Assembly (NCBI GenBank): GCA_036803245.1
Contig: DAIRUQ010000022.1
Location: forward strand, 1 to 32,481
Source of the DNA: DAIRUQ01 sp036803245
GTDB lineage: Bacteria; Chloroflexota; Anaerolineae; UBA1429
Length of the DNA: 32,481 nt
Direction of reading: 5' to 3'
The notes beneath the pieces are model-generated. The model was not told the DNA's origin. It saw only the letters and a list, made by a program, of their open reading frames with translations, and ran no database searches. Numbering within the stretch: position 1 is the stretch's first letter; the number at the start of each line of letters is the position of its first letter. Position numbers and translations under genes: made by a program. Of the stretch, positions 1-7,398 are shown one piece after another.

Positions 1-20
1 TCTAGCCGCACGATCGCTCG

Positions 21-50
21 ATTATAGGGGTCCCTCGGGACGTTTGTCAA
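21..50 (-). promoter_or_regulatory. Strong sigma-70-type promoter reading leftward out of the window
   Basis: On the minus strand a perfect TTGACA (45-50) is followed after 18 bases by a perfect TATAAT (21-26). It must drive a gene to the left of the window, divergent from the tRNA nucleotidyltransferase gene. The spacer contains the inverted repeat GTCCC-TC-GGGAC (30-41), which could be an operator. Because the -35 box overlaps the TTG and ATG codons at 44 and 50, those codons are less likely to be the start of the rightward gene. Confidence 0.7.
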
Positions 51-100
51 TGCCCACCTGCGACGCTACAATCGCCCTAGAGAGCCGTGTGGAGCCAGCC

Positions 101-2719
101 GTGAAGATCATCACGACCCACGAACGCACCGATATGGACGCTTTGGCCGCCACGTACGCGGCCGCTTTGCTCTACCCAGATCACGTCCCCGTGCTTCCGC
201 GCAAGCTGAACCGCAACCTGCGCGACCTGCTGGCCGTGTTCGGAGCAGAGCTCGGCTTTGTCAGCCAGGAAGAGCTGCCCCGTGAGCCCATCACCCACGT
301 CGTCCTGGTGGATGCCCAGGCCATGGCCACGTTGCGTGGGTTGACGCGCAAGTCGCAGGTCCACGTCATCGACCACCACGCGCGTTCGGACGAGCTGCCT
401 TCTGACTACAACGTCGAGTTGGCCGAGACCGGCGCCGTCACCAGCCTGCTTTTGGAAAAGCTGGACGCTGCCGGCATTCGCCCTAGCCGCATAGGCGCCA
501 GCCTGATGCTGATGGGCATCTATGAGGACACCGGCAGCCTCACCTATGCCACCACCACCGCACGGGATGCCCGTGCGGCCGCCCGCCTTCTCGAGCTGGG
601 GGCCGATCTAGCGCTGGTCGCCGAGTTTGCCAAGCAGCCGCTCAGCCAAGAGCAGCGCGAGGTGCTCTCGCGCCTGCTAGAGCGCGCCCAGATCCACACC
701 ATCCGTGGCCGCGACGTCTGCCTAACCAGCGTGCTGCTGGAGACCTATGTGGACGAGCTATCCGCGCTGATCCACCAAGTGGCCGACGTCTACGAGCCCG
801 ACGCATGCATCATGTTGGCCCAGTTTGAGGATAGCGTGCAGGTCATCGCCCGCAGCGCTAGCGATGCCGTCGACGTAGGCGCCCTGGCGCGTGGGTTGGG
901 CGGCGGCGGTCACAGCAAGGCATCGGCCGCCCTCTTGCAGGGCACCGACCTTGACGAGGTCAGCCGCGAAATACTGGCCAAGCTAGAACAGATCGTTCAG
1001 CCGCCCACGCAGGTCCGTGAACTCATGTCCACCAACGTGCACACGTTGGGCCTACAGATGTCGGTCCGCGATGCGGCGGCCCTCATGCGCCGCTACGGGC
1101 ACGAGGGCTTTCCCGTGGTCGAGGACGGCCACCTCCTGGGCATCCTGACGCGGCGCGACGTGGACCGGGCGCTCCACCACCAGCTGGACGAGCTGCCGGT
1201 GAGCAACATCCTGCACACGGGGCCGGTTTTTGTAGAGCCCGACAGCCCCGTGGACGATGTGCAAGAGATCATGATCCAGCACAACCTGGGCCAGGTGCCG
1301 GTGGTCCAGGATGGGCGGTTCGTGGGCATCGTGACCCGCACCGATATTATCAAGCACTATGCGCCGGTGCGCCGCAACGGCCGTGCCCAGAACACGCGGC
1401 ACCTGCTCGAGACCACCCTGCCGCAGCCGCTACAGGCTCTCTTGCTGCAAGCGCGCGACACGGCCAACGACCTGGGCTTTTCGCTGTATATCGTCGGCGG
1501 CTTTGTGCGCGACCTGCTCTTGGGCACCCCCAACTTTGACCTGGACATGGTCGTGGAGGGCGATGCCATCCATCTGGCGCGGGTTCTGGCGCCCCAGCTG
1601 AACGGCCACGTACGTAGCCATGCCCGGTTTGGCACCGCCAAGGTGATTCTCAACAGCGAGCGCGCCGCCCACGTGCCACCCTCGCTGGATTTTGTGACTG
1701 CCCGTACAGAGTTCTACGAGCGCCCCACCGAGCTGCCCCAGGTCGAGCGCAGCTCCATCAAGCAGGATCTCTATCGGCGTGATTTCACCATCAACACCAT
1801 GGCCATCTGCCTGGATCGTGACCGGTTCGGCGAGCTGCTAGATTTCTACGGCGGGGAGCGGGATCTGCAAGAGGGCGTGATCCGTGTGTTGCACAACCTG
1901 AGCTTTGTGGAGGATCCGACTCGGATCCTGCGCGCTGTTCGTTTCGAGCAGCGCCTCGCCTTTGAGATCGAGCCGCGATCAGCAGAGCTGATGGTCGATG
2001 CGCTGGACCTGCTGGACCGCGTGACCGGCGATCGACTGCGCCACGAGCTCTATCTGCTCCTGGCGGAACAAGAGCCCGAGCGTGGGCTGGAGCGCCTACA
2101 CCAACTGGGCGTCCTGCAGCAGATCCACCCGGCGCTGCGCACCAACCGTCACACCACCGACCTGTTCGCTCGGATGCGCCAGCGGCATCGGGCCATCGAT
2201 TCGGCCGAGGCAGACGAGGCTCCGCCCCCTCTCGCGGCCGAAGAGTCGACGGCCCCGTCTCTCGGCCTCTGTTATCTGGCCCTGCTTACCAGCCAGATGA
2301 CGGCCGGCGAGCTGGCCGAGCTGGTTCAGCGACTGATGATCCCCGAGGCCGATGCCAAGCTGCTGTATGAGGTGATCGAGCTGCGCGAGTCGCTGGCCAA
2401 GCTGAACGCCGACGCCATGTTGCCCAGCGCAATCCGACGGCTCTTGGATCCCTACTCCCGCGAGGCGCGCGTCGTGCTCTCGGTGCTCTCCCAGGAACCC
2501 CGTGTGATCCAGCGGCTGCGCCTTTACGACGAAGAGCTAGCCCACGTGGCGCCCCATGTCGATGGGCATTACCTGCGCCAGTTGGGATTGGCGCCTGGGC
2601 CGGTCTATTCCGAGATTCTCGATCATGTCCGCGACGCCCTACTGGATCGCCAGATCGAGACGCTGGACGAAGAGCAGGCCTTGGCACGGCTCTTGGCCCA
2701 AGCCGCCGGGACGACCTAG
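101..2719 (+). CDS. DHH-CBS-tRNA nucleotidyltransferase fusion (A-adding or CCA-adding enzyme)
   Basis: Cytoplasmic enzyme expected to add the terminal A, or CCA, to tRNA 3' ends. About 872 aa in three parts. The first is a DHH phosphoesterase domain with the D-x-D motif near residue 11, DHH at 91-93 and GGGGH near 267. Two CBS domains (about 307-420) begin VRELMSTNV and end GIVTRTDIIKHY. The last part is a class II nucleotidyltransferase/poly(A) polymerase head with GGFVRDLLLG near 464, the catalytic DLD near 480 and RRDFTINTMAI near 560, plus a C-terminal tRNA-binding region. Such DHH-CBS fusions are known among A-adding enzymes of deep-branching bacteria that split CC- and A-addition; which activity this one has cannot be read from sequence alone. 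GTG at 101 is preferred: GGAG lies 6 bases upstream and the DHH domain begins there. An in-frame TTG (44) and ATG (50) lie inside a divergent promoter. The gene converges on the next one with 21 bases between stops. Confidence 0.9.
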   Translation: MKIITTHERTDMDALAATYAAALLYPDHVPVLPRKLNRNLRDLLAVFGAELGFVSQEELPREPITHVVLVDAQAMATLRGLTRKSQVHVIDHHARSDELPSDYNVELAETGAVTSLLLEKLDAAGIRPSRIGASLMLMGIYEDTGSLTYATTTARDARAAARLLELGADLALVAEFAKQPLSQEQREVLSRLLERAQIHTIRGRDVCLTSVLLETYVDELSALIHQVADVYEPDACIMLAQFEDSVQVIARSASDAVDVGALARGLGGGGHSKASAALLQGTDLDEVSREILAKLEQIVQPPTQVRELMSTNVHTLGLQMSVRDAAALMRRYGHEGFPVVEDGHLLGILTRRDVDRALHHQLDELPVSNILHTGPVFVEPDSPVDDVQEIMIQHNLGQVPVVQDGRFVGIVTRTDIIKHYAPVRRNGRAQNTRHLLETTLPQPLQALLLQARDTANDLGFSLYIVGGFVRDLLLGTPNFDLDMVVEGDAIHLARVLAPQLNGHVRSHARFGTAKVILNSERAAHVPPSLDFVTARTEFYERPTELPQVERSSIKQDLYRRDFTINTMAICLDRDRFGELLDFYGGERDLQEGVIRVLHNLSFVEDPTRILRAVRFEQRLAFEIEPRSAELMVDALDLLDRVTGDRLRHELYLLLAEQEPERGLERLHQLGVLQQIHPALRTNRHTTDLFARMRQRHRAIDSAEADEAPPPLAAEESTAPSLGLCYLALLTSQMTAGELAELVQRLMIPEADAKLLYEVIELRESLAKLNADAMLPSAIRRLLDPYSREARVVLSVLSQEPRVIQRLRLYDEELAHVAPHVDGHYLRQLGLAPGPVYSEILDHVRDALLDRQIETLDEEQALARLLAQAAGTT

Positions 2720-2740
2720 CCCATGTCCGGGAATGGGTGA

Positions 2741-3757
2741 CTAGGCAAAGATCCGGGTGATCTCGTCCACCTCGAACTGCACCAAAGGCTGTTCCTGACC
2801 TTGGCGTACCATACGCAGCCCGCTCTCTGCATCTGTCAGACGTCCGATGTTGGCCGCGGGGATCTGTGCCCGCCGATAGCGCGCCAGCAGGGACTCGGTC
2901 TGTCCCTCATCCACCGCCACAATGAGCGCCCCAGAGGCGATGGCGCCCAAGGGATCGAGGCCGAACTCGGCGCACAGACGCTTAGCCTCTGGCAATACGG
3001 GGATGCTATCGGCATCCAGCCACAGCCCCGTGCCGGCGGCCAGCGCTAGCTCCTGCAATCCCGTGGCTAGCCCCCCCTCGGTAGGATCGTGCATGGCGTG
3101 CACGCCCGGCGCGTCTGCCGCGATGCCAGCAGCCTCTAGCACACTGATCCCCGGATCGTGCAAGAATCTACGGTACCGATCGATGGTAGCCTGATCGTAC
3201 CCCCTTGCGCGCAACTCGTCGGCCTTTTCGTGGGCGATGATCGCCACCGCCTCAATGGGAATCCCCTTGACCAGCACCACCGCATCGCCCTCGCGAGCGC
3301 CGGCCGTGGTCAAGAGGCGCTCCTTGGACACCTCGCCGATGAGCACACCGACGACGATGGGACGATCCAGCCCGTGCGTGACCTCGGTGTGCCCGCCGAC
3401 CAGATAGATGCCCAGCGATTCGGCGGCCCGCCGCAACTGCGCAAAGATATCCTCCACCATGGTCGCCGTCGTGCGACCCTCAGGAAGCAGCAGTGTGTTC
3501 AGCATCCAGAGCGGCCTGGCCCCGCTGGTGGCCACGTCGTTGGCGTTGACGTGCACGGCGTACCATCCGATCTGGTCAGTGGCAAAGGTGATCGGATCGG
3601 TCTTGACGACCATGTAGGTAGAGCCCATGTCGATGACCGCTACGTCCTCACCGACGCCAGGCCCCGTGATCAGCCGTTCGTGCTGGACGCCGCATCGCCC
3701 CAAGAGACGATCGAGGAGATCGAGTGGAAGCTTGCCCGTGGGAAGTAACCGATCCAC
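2741..3757 (-). CDS. AIR synthase-related protein (HypE/ThiL/PurM-like fold), function unknown
   Basis: A 338-aa member of the PurM/HypE/SelD/ThiL ATP-binding superfamily. Near the N-terminus it has the LPTGKLP segment typical of the HypE-like branch, then GVGEDVAVID (metal/ATP-binding Asp) and the paired VVKTDPITF and NANDVATSGARP motifs. The middle has LVGGHTEVT, and HDPTEGGLATGLQEL opens the C-terminal domain. True HypE ends in a PRIC-type cysteine; this protein ends DEITRIFA without cysteine, and no hydrogenase maturation genes are nearby, so it should not be called hypE. The GTG at 3757 is chosen because AAGGA lies 9 bases upstream and it gives the family-typical N-terminus; the frame stays open a further 16 codons. 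The gene lies 105 bases downstream of the permease on the same strand and probably has its own weak promoter (TTGACG 3843-3848, TATACG 3822-3827). Substrate unknown. Confidence 0.75.
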   Translation of the reverse strand: MDRLLPTGKLPLDLLDRLLGRCGVQHERLITGPGVGEDVAVIDMGSTYMVVKTDPITFATDQIGWYAVHVNANDVATSGARPLWMLNTLLLPEGRTTATMVEDIFAQLRRAAESLGIYLVGGHTEVTHGLDRPIVVGVLIGEVSKERLLTTAGAREGDAVVLVKGIPIEAVAIIAHEKADELRARGYDQATIDRYRRFLHDPGISVLEAAGIAADAPGVHAMHDPTEGGLATGLQELALAAGTGLWLDADSIPVLPEAKRLCAEFGLDPLGAIASGALIVAVDEGQTESLLARYRRAQIPAANIGRLTDAESGLRMVRQGQEQPLVQFEVDEITRIFA

Positions 3758-3783
3758 CAGTGCCCATCCTTTCACACACGCAC

Positions 3784-3817
3784 CGACGCGCCGGGGTACT
3801 AGCACCTCGGCGCGTCG
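3784..3817 (-). repeat. GC-rich inverted repeat in front of the AIR synthase-like gene
   Basis: Arms 3784-3796 and 3805-3817 pair over 13 positions (one G-T), with an 8-base loop. The repeat lies just downstream of a possible -10 (TATACG, 3822-3827) and 27 bases before the chosen start codon. No T-run follows in the minus-strand reading direction, so it is not a canonical intrinsic terminator. It would sit at or near the mRNA 5' end, or serve as an operator or as a 3' stabiliser of the permease mRNA. Confidence 0.6.
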
Positions 3818-3862
3818 TCAGCGTATAACCACCGCACTCTGCCGTCAAACGGGCAGGCGCAG

Positions 3863-5185
3863 CTATGCCTTGGGCGGAATCAGGAGGAACACCAGGTTGA
3901 GCAGGATGCCCACAACCGCCGCCGTGGCGATGGCCGGCAGCCCACCCGGGAACGCCACTTCCAAGCCGGGAATCATGATCGGGATGGCGCCACCCTCAAA
4001 CATGGAGCCGCCGATCCCGATGATCAGGATGACGGCGCCAATCCCGAGCTGGCGCGGATCAAACAGATCGACCTTTTCCGACTGCATCAGAGCGACACCC
4101 TGCAGGCCGATGACACCGAAAAGAAAGATGGCCAGGCCGCCCGTTACGGCCAGCGGCAACGTCTCGACGATGGCGGCGAGCTTGCCCAAGAACCCTAGCC
4201 CCATGGCAATGGCCCCGGCTGTGATCAACACGGGCACGGAATAGTTCCGTGTAATCGCCATCAGCGAGTTGTTCTCGCCATAGTTGGTGCCGGCGCAACC
4301 TCCCAGCAGGCCGTTCACGGCATCGCCGATGCCATCCAGGATCAGGTTTAGGCCGATCATATTCTTGATCTGGAGACGCTCCCGACCCAGCTCATCAGCC
4401 AGGTTGTCGATATAGAGGCTGATCTGGTAGAGATGCGCGGTAGATTCGGGGATCGTCGCGATGGCGATCGGCGCGATGGCCAGCACCGCCGACCACCGAA
4501 AGACCGGCGTCGTAAAGGCGGGAACCCGTACCCAGGAGGCCTGGCGCACCGCCTCAAAGCTCACCTCGCCCAGTACCATCGCCAGCAGGTACCCTGCGAC
4601 AGCCCCCAGGAGCACCGGGATCATGGACAGAAAGCCGGACTTGCGCAGATACACCGAAAGCATGATCGTCACCAGCAACGTAAAGGTGCTGACGAGCCAG
4701 TTGGCGCTGGCTTGGTCCAGGGCCGTCTTGGCCAAGGAGATGCCGATGACGATGGCCACCGAACCCGTAATGACCGGCGGAAGCACGCGATCCAGTGCGT
4801 CTTTGCCCACACGCCGAATCAGCAGCCCAGCCGCCACCGACACAAAGGCCGTGGCGACAATGCCACCCTGGGCCACCCGAATGCCGCCCCACTCGGCCCC
4901 CACGACGGCGGCCACCGCCGCGATATAGCTAAAGCTGGAGCCATAGTAGAGGGGGATCTTCATGCCCGAGCCCACCAGAGCCACCACGGTGGCCAGGCCG
5001 CTGGCAAAGAGCGTCACTCCCACATCAAACCCCGTCAGGATGGCCACCAGCACGGTGGCCGGGAACATGGTGAGCACATGCTGCAGACCGAGCGTGAGCA
5101 TCGCGGGCCAGGCTGGACGATCCTTGGGCAGGTACCCGATCGGCCTCCCGGCTCGCTTTGGTTTGGCTGTCGCCGTCGCTGTCAC
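3863..5185 (-). CDS. uraA: NCS2-family nucleobase permease, uracil (UraA) type
   Basis: Inner-membrane symporter for a nucleobase. 440 aa, the usual NCS2/NAT length, with many hydrophobic segments. The signature near residues 305-320 reads TNYGENNSLMAITRNYS. It matches the UraA-type motif (Y-G-E-N...AITR), in which Glu and Asn contact the base, rather than the Q-N motif of xanthine or urate carriers, so uracil is the likeliest substrate. The GTG at 5185 is chosen because AGGAAGGAG precedes it by 7 bases and the product starts with a basic tail before the first membrane span. The frame stays open to 5347, but that extension crosses an intrinsic terminator and is not coding. The gene has its own promoter, structured leader and terminator between it and rpiA upstream, so expression is probably controlled by attenuation. 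Uracil specificity is inferred from the motif. Confidence 0.9.
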   Translation of the reverse strand: MTATATAKPKRAGRPIGYLPKDRPAWPAMLTLGLQHVLTMFPATVLVAILTGFDVGVTLFASGLATVVALVGSGMKIPLYYGSSFSYIAAVAAVVGAEWGGIRVAQGGIVATAFVSVAAGLLIRRVGKDALDRVLPPVITGSVAIVIGISLAKTALDQASANWLVSTFTLLVTIMLSVYLRKSGFLSMIPVLLGAVAGYLLAMVLGEVSFEAVRQASWVRVPAFTTPVFRWSAVLAIAPIAIATIPESTAHLYQISLYIDNLADELGRERLQIKNMIGLNLILDGIGDAVNGLLGGCAGTNYGENNSLMAITRNYSVPVLITAGAIAMGLGFLGKLAAIVETLPLAVTGGLAIFLFGVIGLQGVALMQSEKVDLFDPRQLGIGAVILIIGIGGSMFEGGAIPIMIPGLEVAFPGGLPAIATAAVVGILLNLVFLLIPPKA

Positions 5186-5263
5186 GTTGCCACTCCTTCC
5201 TCGCGTTCCCTGGTTGGATCCGGTGCCACTTGGGATGGAGACTGGGCGGTGCCGATGCGCCAC

Positions 5264-5296
5264 AAAAAAGGGGATCCTGATCTCGTCAGGATCCCC
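5264..5296 (-). terminator. Intrinsic terminator/attenuator ahead of the permease
   Basis: A perfect 11-bp stem (5270-5280 with 5286-5296), a 5-base loop, and then six T in the minus-strand direction (5264-5269). It lies downstream of a good promoter (5403-5430) and about 80 bases upstream of the permease start. It must therefore either attenuate the permease or end a short RNA. It would also stop read-through from rpiA. Confidence 0.9.
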
Positions 5297-5370
5297 AAGG
5301 AACCGAATGCCAAGCCCAGCCCGCTTCACGGGCTCGGCGCCACCCATGCATCCTCGGCATTCCGGCTCCC
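5297..5370 (-). ncRNA. Structured leader element upstream of the uracil-type permease (riboswitch-like or small RNA)
   Basis: In the RNA read from the minus strand, 5369-5353 pairs with 5314-5299 in about 16 bp with one bulged G. Inside, an 18-base single-stranded joiner rich in G and an inner hairpin AGCCCG-TGAAG-CGGGCT (5334-5318) form an asymmetric internal loop. The outer helix ends two bases before an intrinsic terminator, and the promoter lies about 35 bases upstream. This promoter, folded domain and terminator layout is that of a cis-regulatory RNA. I do not recognise it as a known riboswitch class, it lacks the PyrR-binding CCAGAGAGG-type loop, and I see no SRP RNA tetraloop. A free-standing RNA of about 130 nt is the alternative. 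Confidence 0.55.
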
Positions 5371-5402
5371 GCCATTCACCCTCCGCCCCACAAACTGGAG
5401 CG

Positions 5403-5430
5403 ATTATAGCGCAAAGCCGAGAGAGCGCAA
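5403..5430 (-). promoter_or_regulatory. Promoter of the permease leader
   Basis: Minus strand TTGCGC (5425-5430), 16-base spacer, perfect TATAAT (5403-5408) followed by CG. It lies 22 bases downstream of the rpiA stop codon, so the permease is transcribed separately. The predicted start is near 5396, giving a leader of about 210 bases. Confidence 0.8.
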
Positions 5431-5451
5431 GCGAACTGCTCCATCCAACCG

Positions 5452-6141
5452 CTAGTTCGCCTCGATAATTCGCGTACCCTCGGGCGCTGCCACGACTACA
5501 GCCGCCGTCATGCCCAGGAACAGCCCGTTCTCCACCACGCCTGGAATGCCGTTCAGCCTCGCAGAGAGCGCCTCCGGATCTTCCAGCCCGCCTTCATACC
5601 AGCAGTCCAGGATGAGGTTCCCCTCATCGGTGAGATAGGGATCCCTATCGCGCATCCGCAACACCGGGCGGGCCCCGGTATCCTCCAGCGCCGAGCGGGT
5701 GTTCTCCCAGCCGAACCGTACCACCTCGACCGGCACGGGTGCCTTGGTTCCCAGGCGCTCGACCAGCTTGGTCGGGTCCACCACGATGATCTCGCACTCG
5801 GTGGCGTAGGCGACGATCTTTTCGCGAAGCAGATAACCGCCCAGTCCCTTGATCAGGTTCAACGCCGGGTCCACCTCATCGGCCCCATCGATGGTCACCG
5901 CCAGCCGCGGATGCTCCTCCAGCGTCGTCAGTGGAATGCCTGCCTCTCGCGCCAACGCTTCGGTCTCATCCGACGTAGGCACGGCCACCACATCGCGCAG
6001 CCGTCCCGTCGCCAGCAGCTCGCCTATGCGTAGGGTGGCATAGCGAGCCGTGGATCCGCTGCCCAATCCTATGGCCATGCCGCTCTCGACATAGTCGGCC
6101 GCCCTCCAGCCAGCCTGCCGCTTGAGTTCCTCCCTATCCAT
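5452..6141 (-). CDS. rpiA: Ribose-5-phosphate isomerase A
   Basis: Interconverts ribose-5-phosphate and ribulose-5-phosphate in the non-oxidative pentose phosphate pathway. 229 aa, full length for the family. Conserved blocks are GLGSGSTARYA near residue 26, the phosphate-binding DGADEVDP near 85 and KGLGGYLLREKIVA near 99, whose Asp and Lys residues form the active site. The ATG at 6141 has AAAGGGA just upstream. It is the last gene of the operon metallophosphoesterase - M20 peptidase - rpiA, 23 bases after the peptidase stop. It would handle the ribulose-5-phosphate made by the 6-phosphogluconate dehydrogenase encoded at the right of the window. Confidence 0.96.
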   Translation of the reverse strand: MDREELKRQAGWRAADYVESGMAIGLGSGSTARYATLRIGELLATGRLRDVVAVPTSDETEALAREAGIPLTTLEEHPRLAVTIDGADEVDPALNLIKGLGGYLLREKIVAYATECEIIVVDPTKLVERLGTKAPVPVEVVRFGWENTRSALEDTGARPVLRMRDRDPYLTDEGNLILDCWYEGGLEDPEALSARLNGIPGVVENGLFLGMTAAVVVAAPEGTRIIEAN

Positions 6142-6164
6142 GACGTCCCTTTCTTTGCAGTGGT

Positions 6165-7367
6165 CTAGATCGTTGCGACGACGTCACCCAGGAACATGGC
6201 CAACGCGACGTACCCAGCCGTGGCCTCGACCAGCTCATCCACGCCGACGCTCTCGTTGGCTACATGTGCCAACCCAGGATCACCTGGACCATAGCCAACG
6301 CAGGGGATCCCGGCCTCTACCAGATGCCCCCCGTCGGTGGCGAATCCCCACACATCGATCGGCACGTCGTGCCCCACGCCGTCAACCAGCAGGCGATGGG
6401 CCTCGCGCACCAGGCGGTCATCGGCCGCCCGCACAAAGCTGGGCATCACGTACGGTATGGTTCGCTGGGCACCGGTATACGAGCGCGCCGGCAGCTGGCG
6501 CAGCGACACCTCGGCCCAGACGCCCTCGCCACAGCAGGTGTCCGCCAGATCCTGGACATGCCTTTGCGCACCCTCGGCCGTCTCGCTGGGCACGCTACGC
6601 CAGTCCAGCGACACCGAGAGCTGCGAGGGAATGACGTTGCTGCTGGTCTGATCGCACCCGATCAGCGTGGGCACCAGCGTCGCCGGGCCCAAGGTCTCGT
6701 CGCTCGCGAGAGGGATCTCGTCCAAGCGAAGGACAAACCGGGCCAGCGAGGCATGTGGGTTGGTCCCCAGATGGGGAGCGCTGGCATGGGCCGACCGACC
6801 GTGAAAGGTGACCACCAGCTCGAACCGCCCCCGGTGGCCGCGCATCAGCCACCCGCCGCTGGGCTCGCCGACCACCGCCGCCGCCACCGGTAGGTTCTCG
6901 CGTAGAATCAGCGTCCCTAGGCCGCCGGTCTCCTCACCGACGACCGCCGCCACGAGCAGGTCGCCGGACGGACGGAGCCCTTGCTCGGCCAGCACTCCCC
7001 CCGCACACACCTGTGCCACCAGGCTGCCCTTGTCATCGACGGCGCCGCGACCAAAGATGCGCCCATCGTGAAGACCGCCCTCCCACGGGCCTTGTCGCCA
7101 CGCGTCCATAGGGCCCGGATCGACCACGTCCATGTGGGCGTGCAGCATGACCGCCGGGCCATCACCGCCGGCGATCCAGCCGAGCACGTTGCCGGCGCTG
7201 TCTACGCTCACGTCAGCATAGCCCATGGCCCGCATGGTGTCGGCCACCAGCTCTGCTACTCTTTCCTCGCGGCCCGATAGGCTGGGCAACCGCAGCGCTC
7301 GTTGGCAAAGCTCGGTCACCCGATTGCGCCACGGCTGCACGAGAGCGCACGTGTCTGACGGTCTCAT
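6165..7367 (-). CDS. M20-family metallopeptidase / deacylase (ArgE-DapE-YgeY type)
   Basis: Zinc-dependent amidohydrolase of the M20 family, 400 aa. Metal ligands and catalytic residues are in the usual order: HAHMDVVD (metal His78, catalytic Asp80), GRGAVDDKGS with the bridging Asp, GEETGG with the catalytic and metal Glu pair, and a C-terminal His near GGHLVEAG. The lid domain runs roughly from residue 180 to 290. The pattern is nearest to the YgeY/ArgE/DapE group, which removes acyl groups from or cleaves small amino acid derivatives; the exact substrate cannot be assigned. The ATG at 7367 has GAGGAA 6 bases upstream. It lies between a metallophosphoesterase gene (31-base gap) and rpiA (23-base gap), so it is co-transcribed with both. 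Confidence 0.9.
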   Translation of the reverse strand: MRPSDTCALVQPWRNRVTELCQRALRLPSLSGREERVAELVADTMRAMGYADVSVDSAGNVLGWIAGGDGPAVMLHAHMDVVDPGPMDAWRQGPWEGGLHDGRIFGRGAVDDKGSLVAQVCAGGVLAEQGLRPSGDLLVAAVVGEETGGLGTLILRENLPVAAAVVGEPSGGWLMRGHRGRFELVVTFHGRSAHASAPHLGTNPHASLARFVLRLDEIPLASDETLGPATLVPTLIGCDQTSSNVIPSQLSVSLDWRSVPSETAEGAQRHVQDLADTCCGEGVWAEVSLRQLPARSYTGAQRTIPYVMPSFVRAADDRLVREAHRLLVDGVGHDVPIDVWGFATDGGHLVEAGIPCVGYGPGDPGLAHVANESVGVDELVEATAGYVALAMFLGDVVATI

Positions 7368-7398
7368 GGGCTCTTCCTCGGCATTCCTGGAGAGGCGC

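Noticed and set aside
44..100. TTG 44 or ATG 50 as start of the tRNA nucleotidyltransferase
   Set aside because: Both fall in a divergent -35 box and add residues outside the DHH domain; GTG 101 has GGAG at good spacing.
2720..2737. Terminator between the tRNA nucleotidyltransferase and the AIR synthase-like gene
   Set aside because: Only a 5-bp CCCAT/ATGGG stem with no T-run on either strand.
2741..3757. hypE
   Set aside because: The C-terminal cysteine is missing and no hydrogenase maturation genes are visible.
5186..5347. N-terminal extension of the permease reading frame
   Set aside because: The frame stays open, but it crosses a perfect intrinsic terminator and an RNA helix, and a strong ribosome-binding site precedes GTG 5185. 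The extra 54 residues do not look like a protein.
5264..5430. SRP 4.5S RNA or a PyrR attenuator
   Set aside because: No GGAA-type SRP tetraloop region and no PyrR-binding CCAGAGAGG-like loop.
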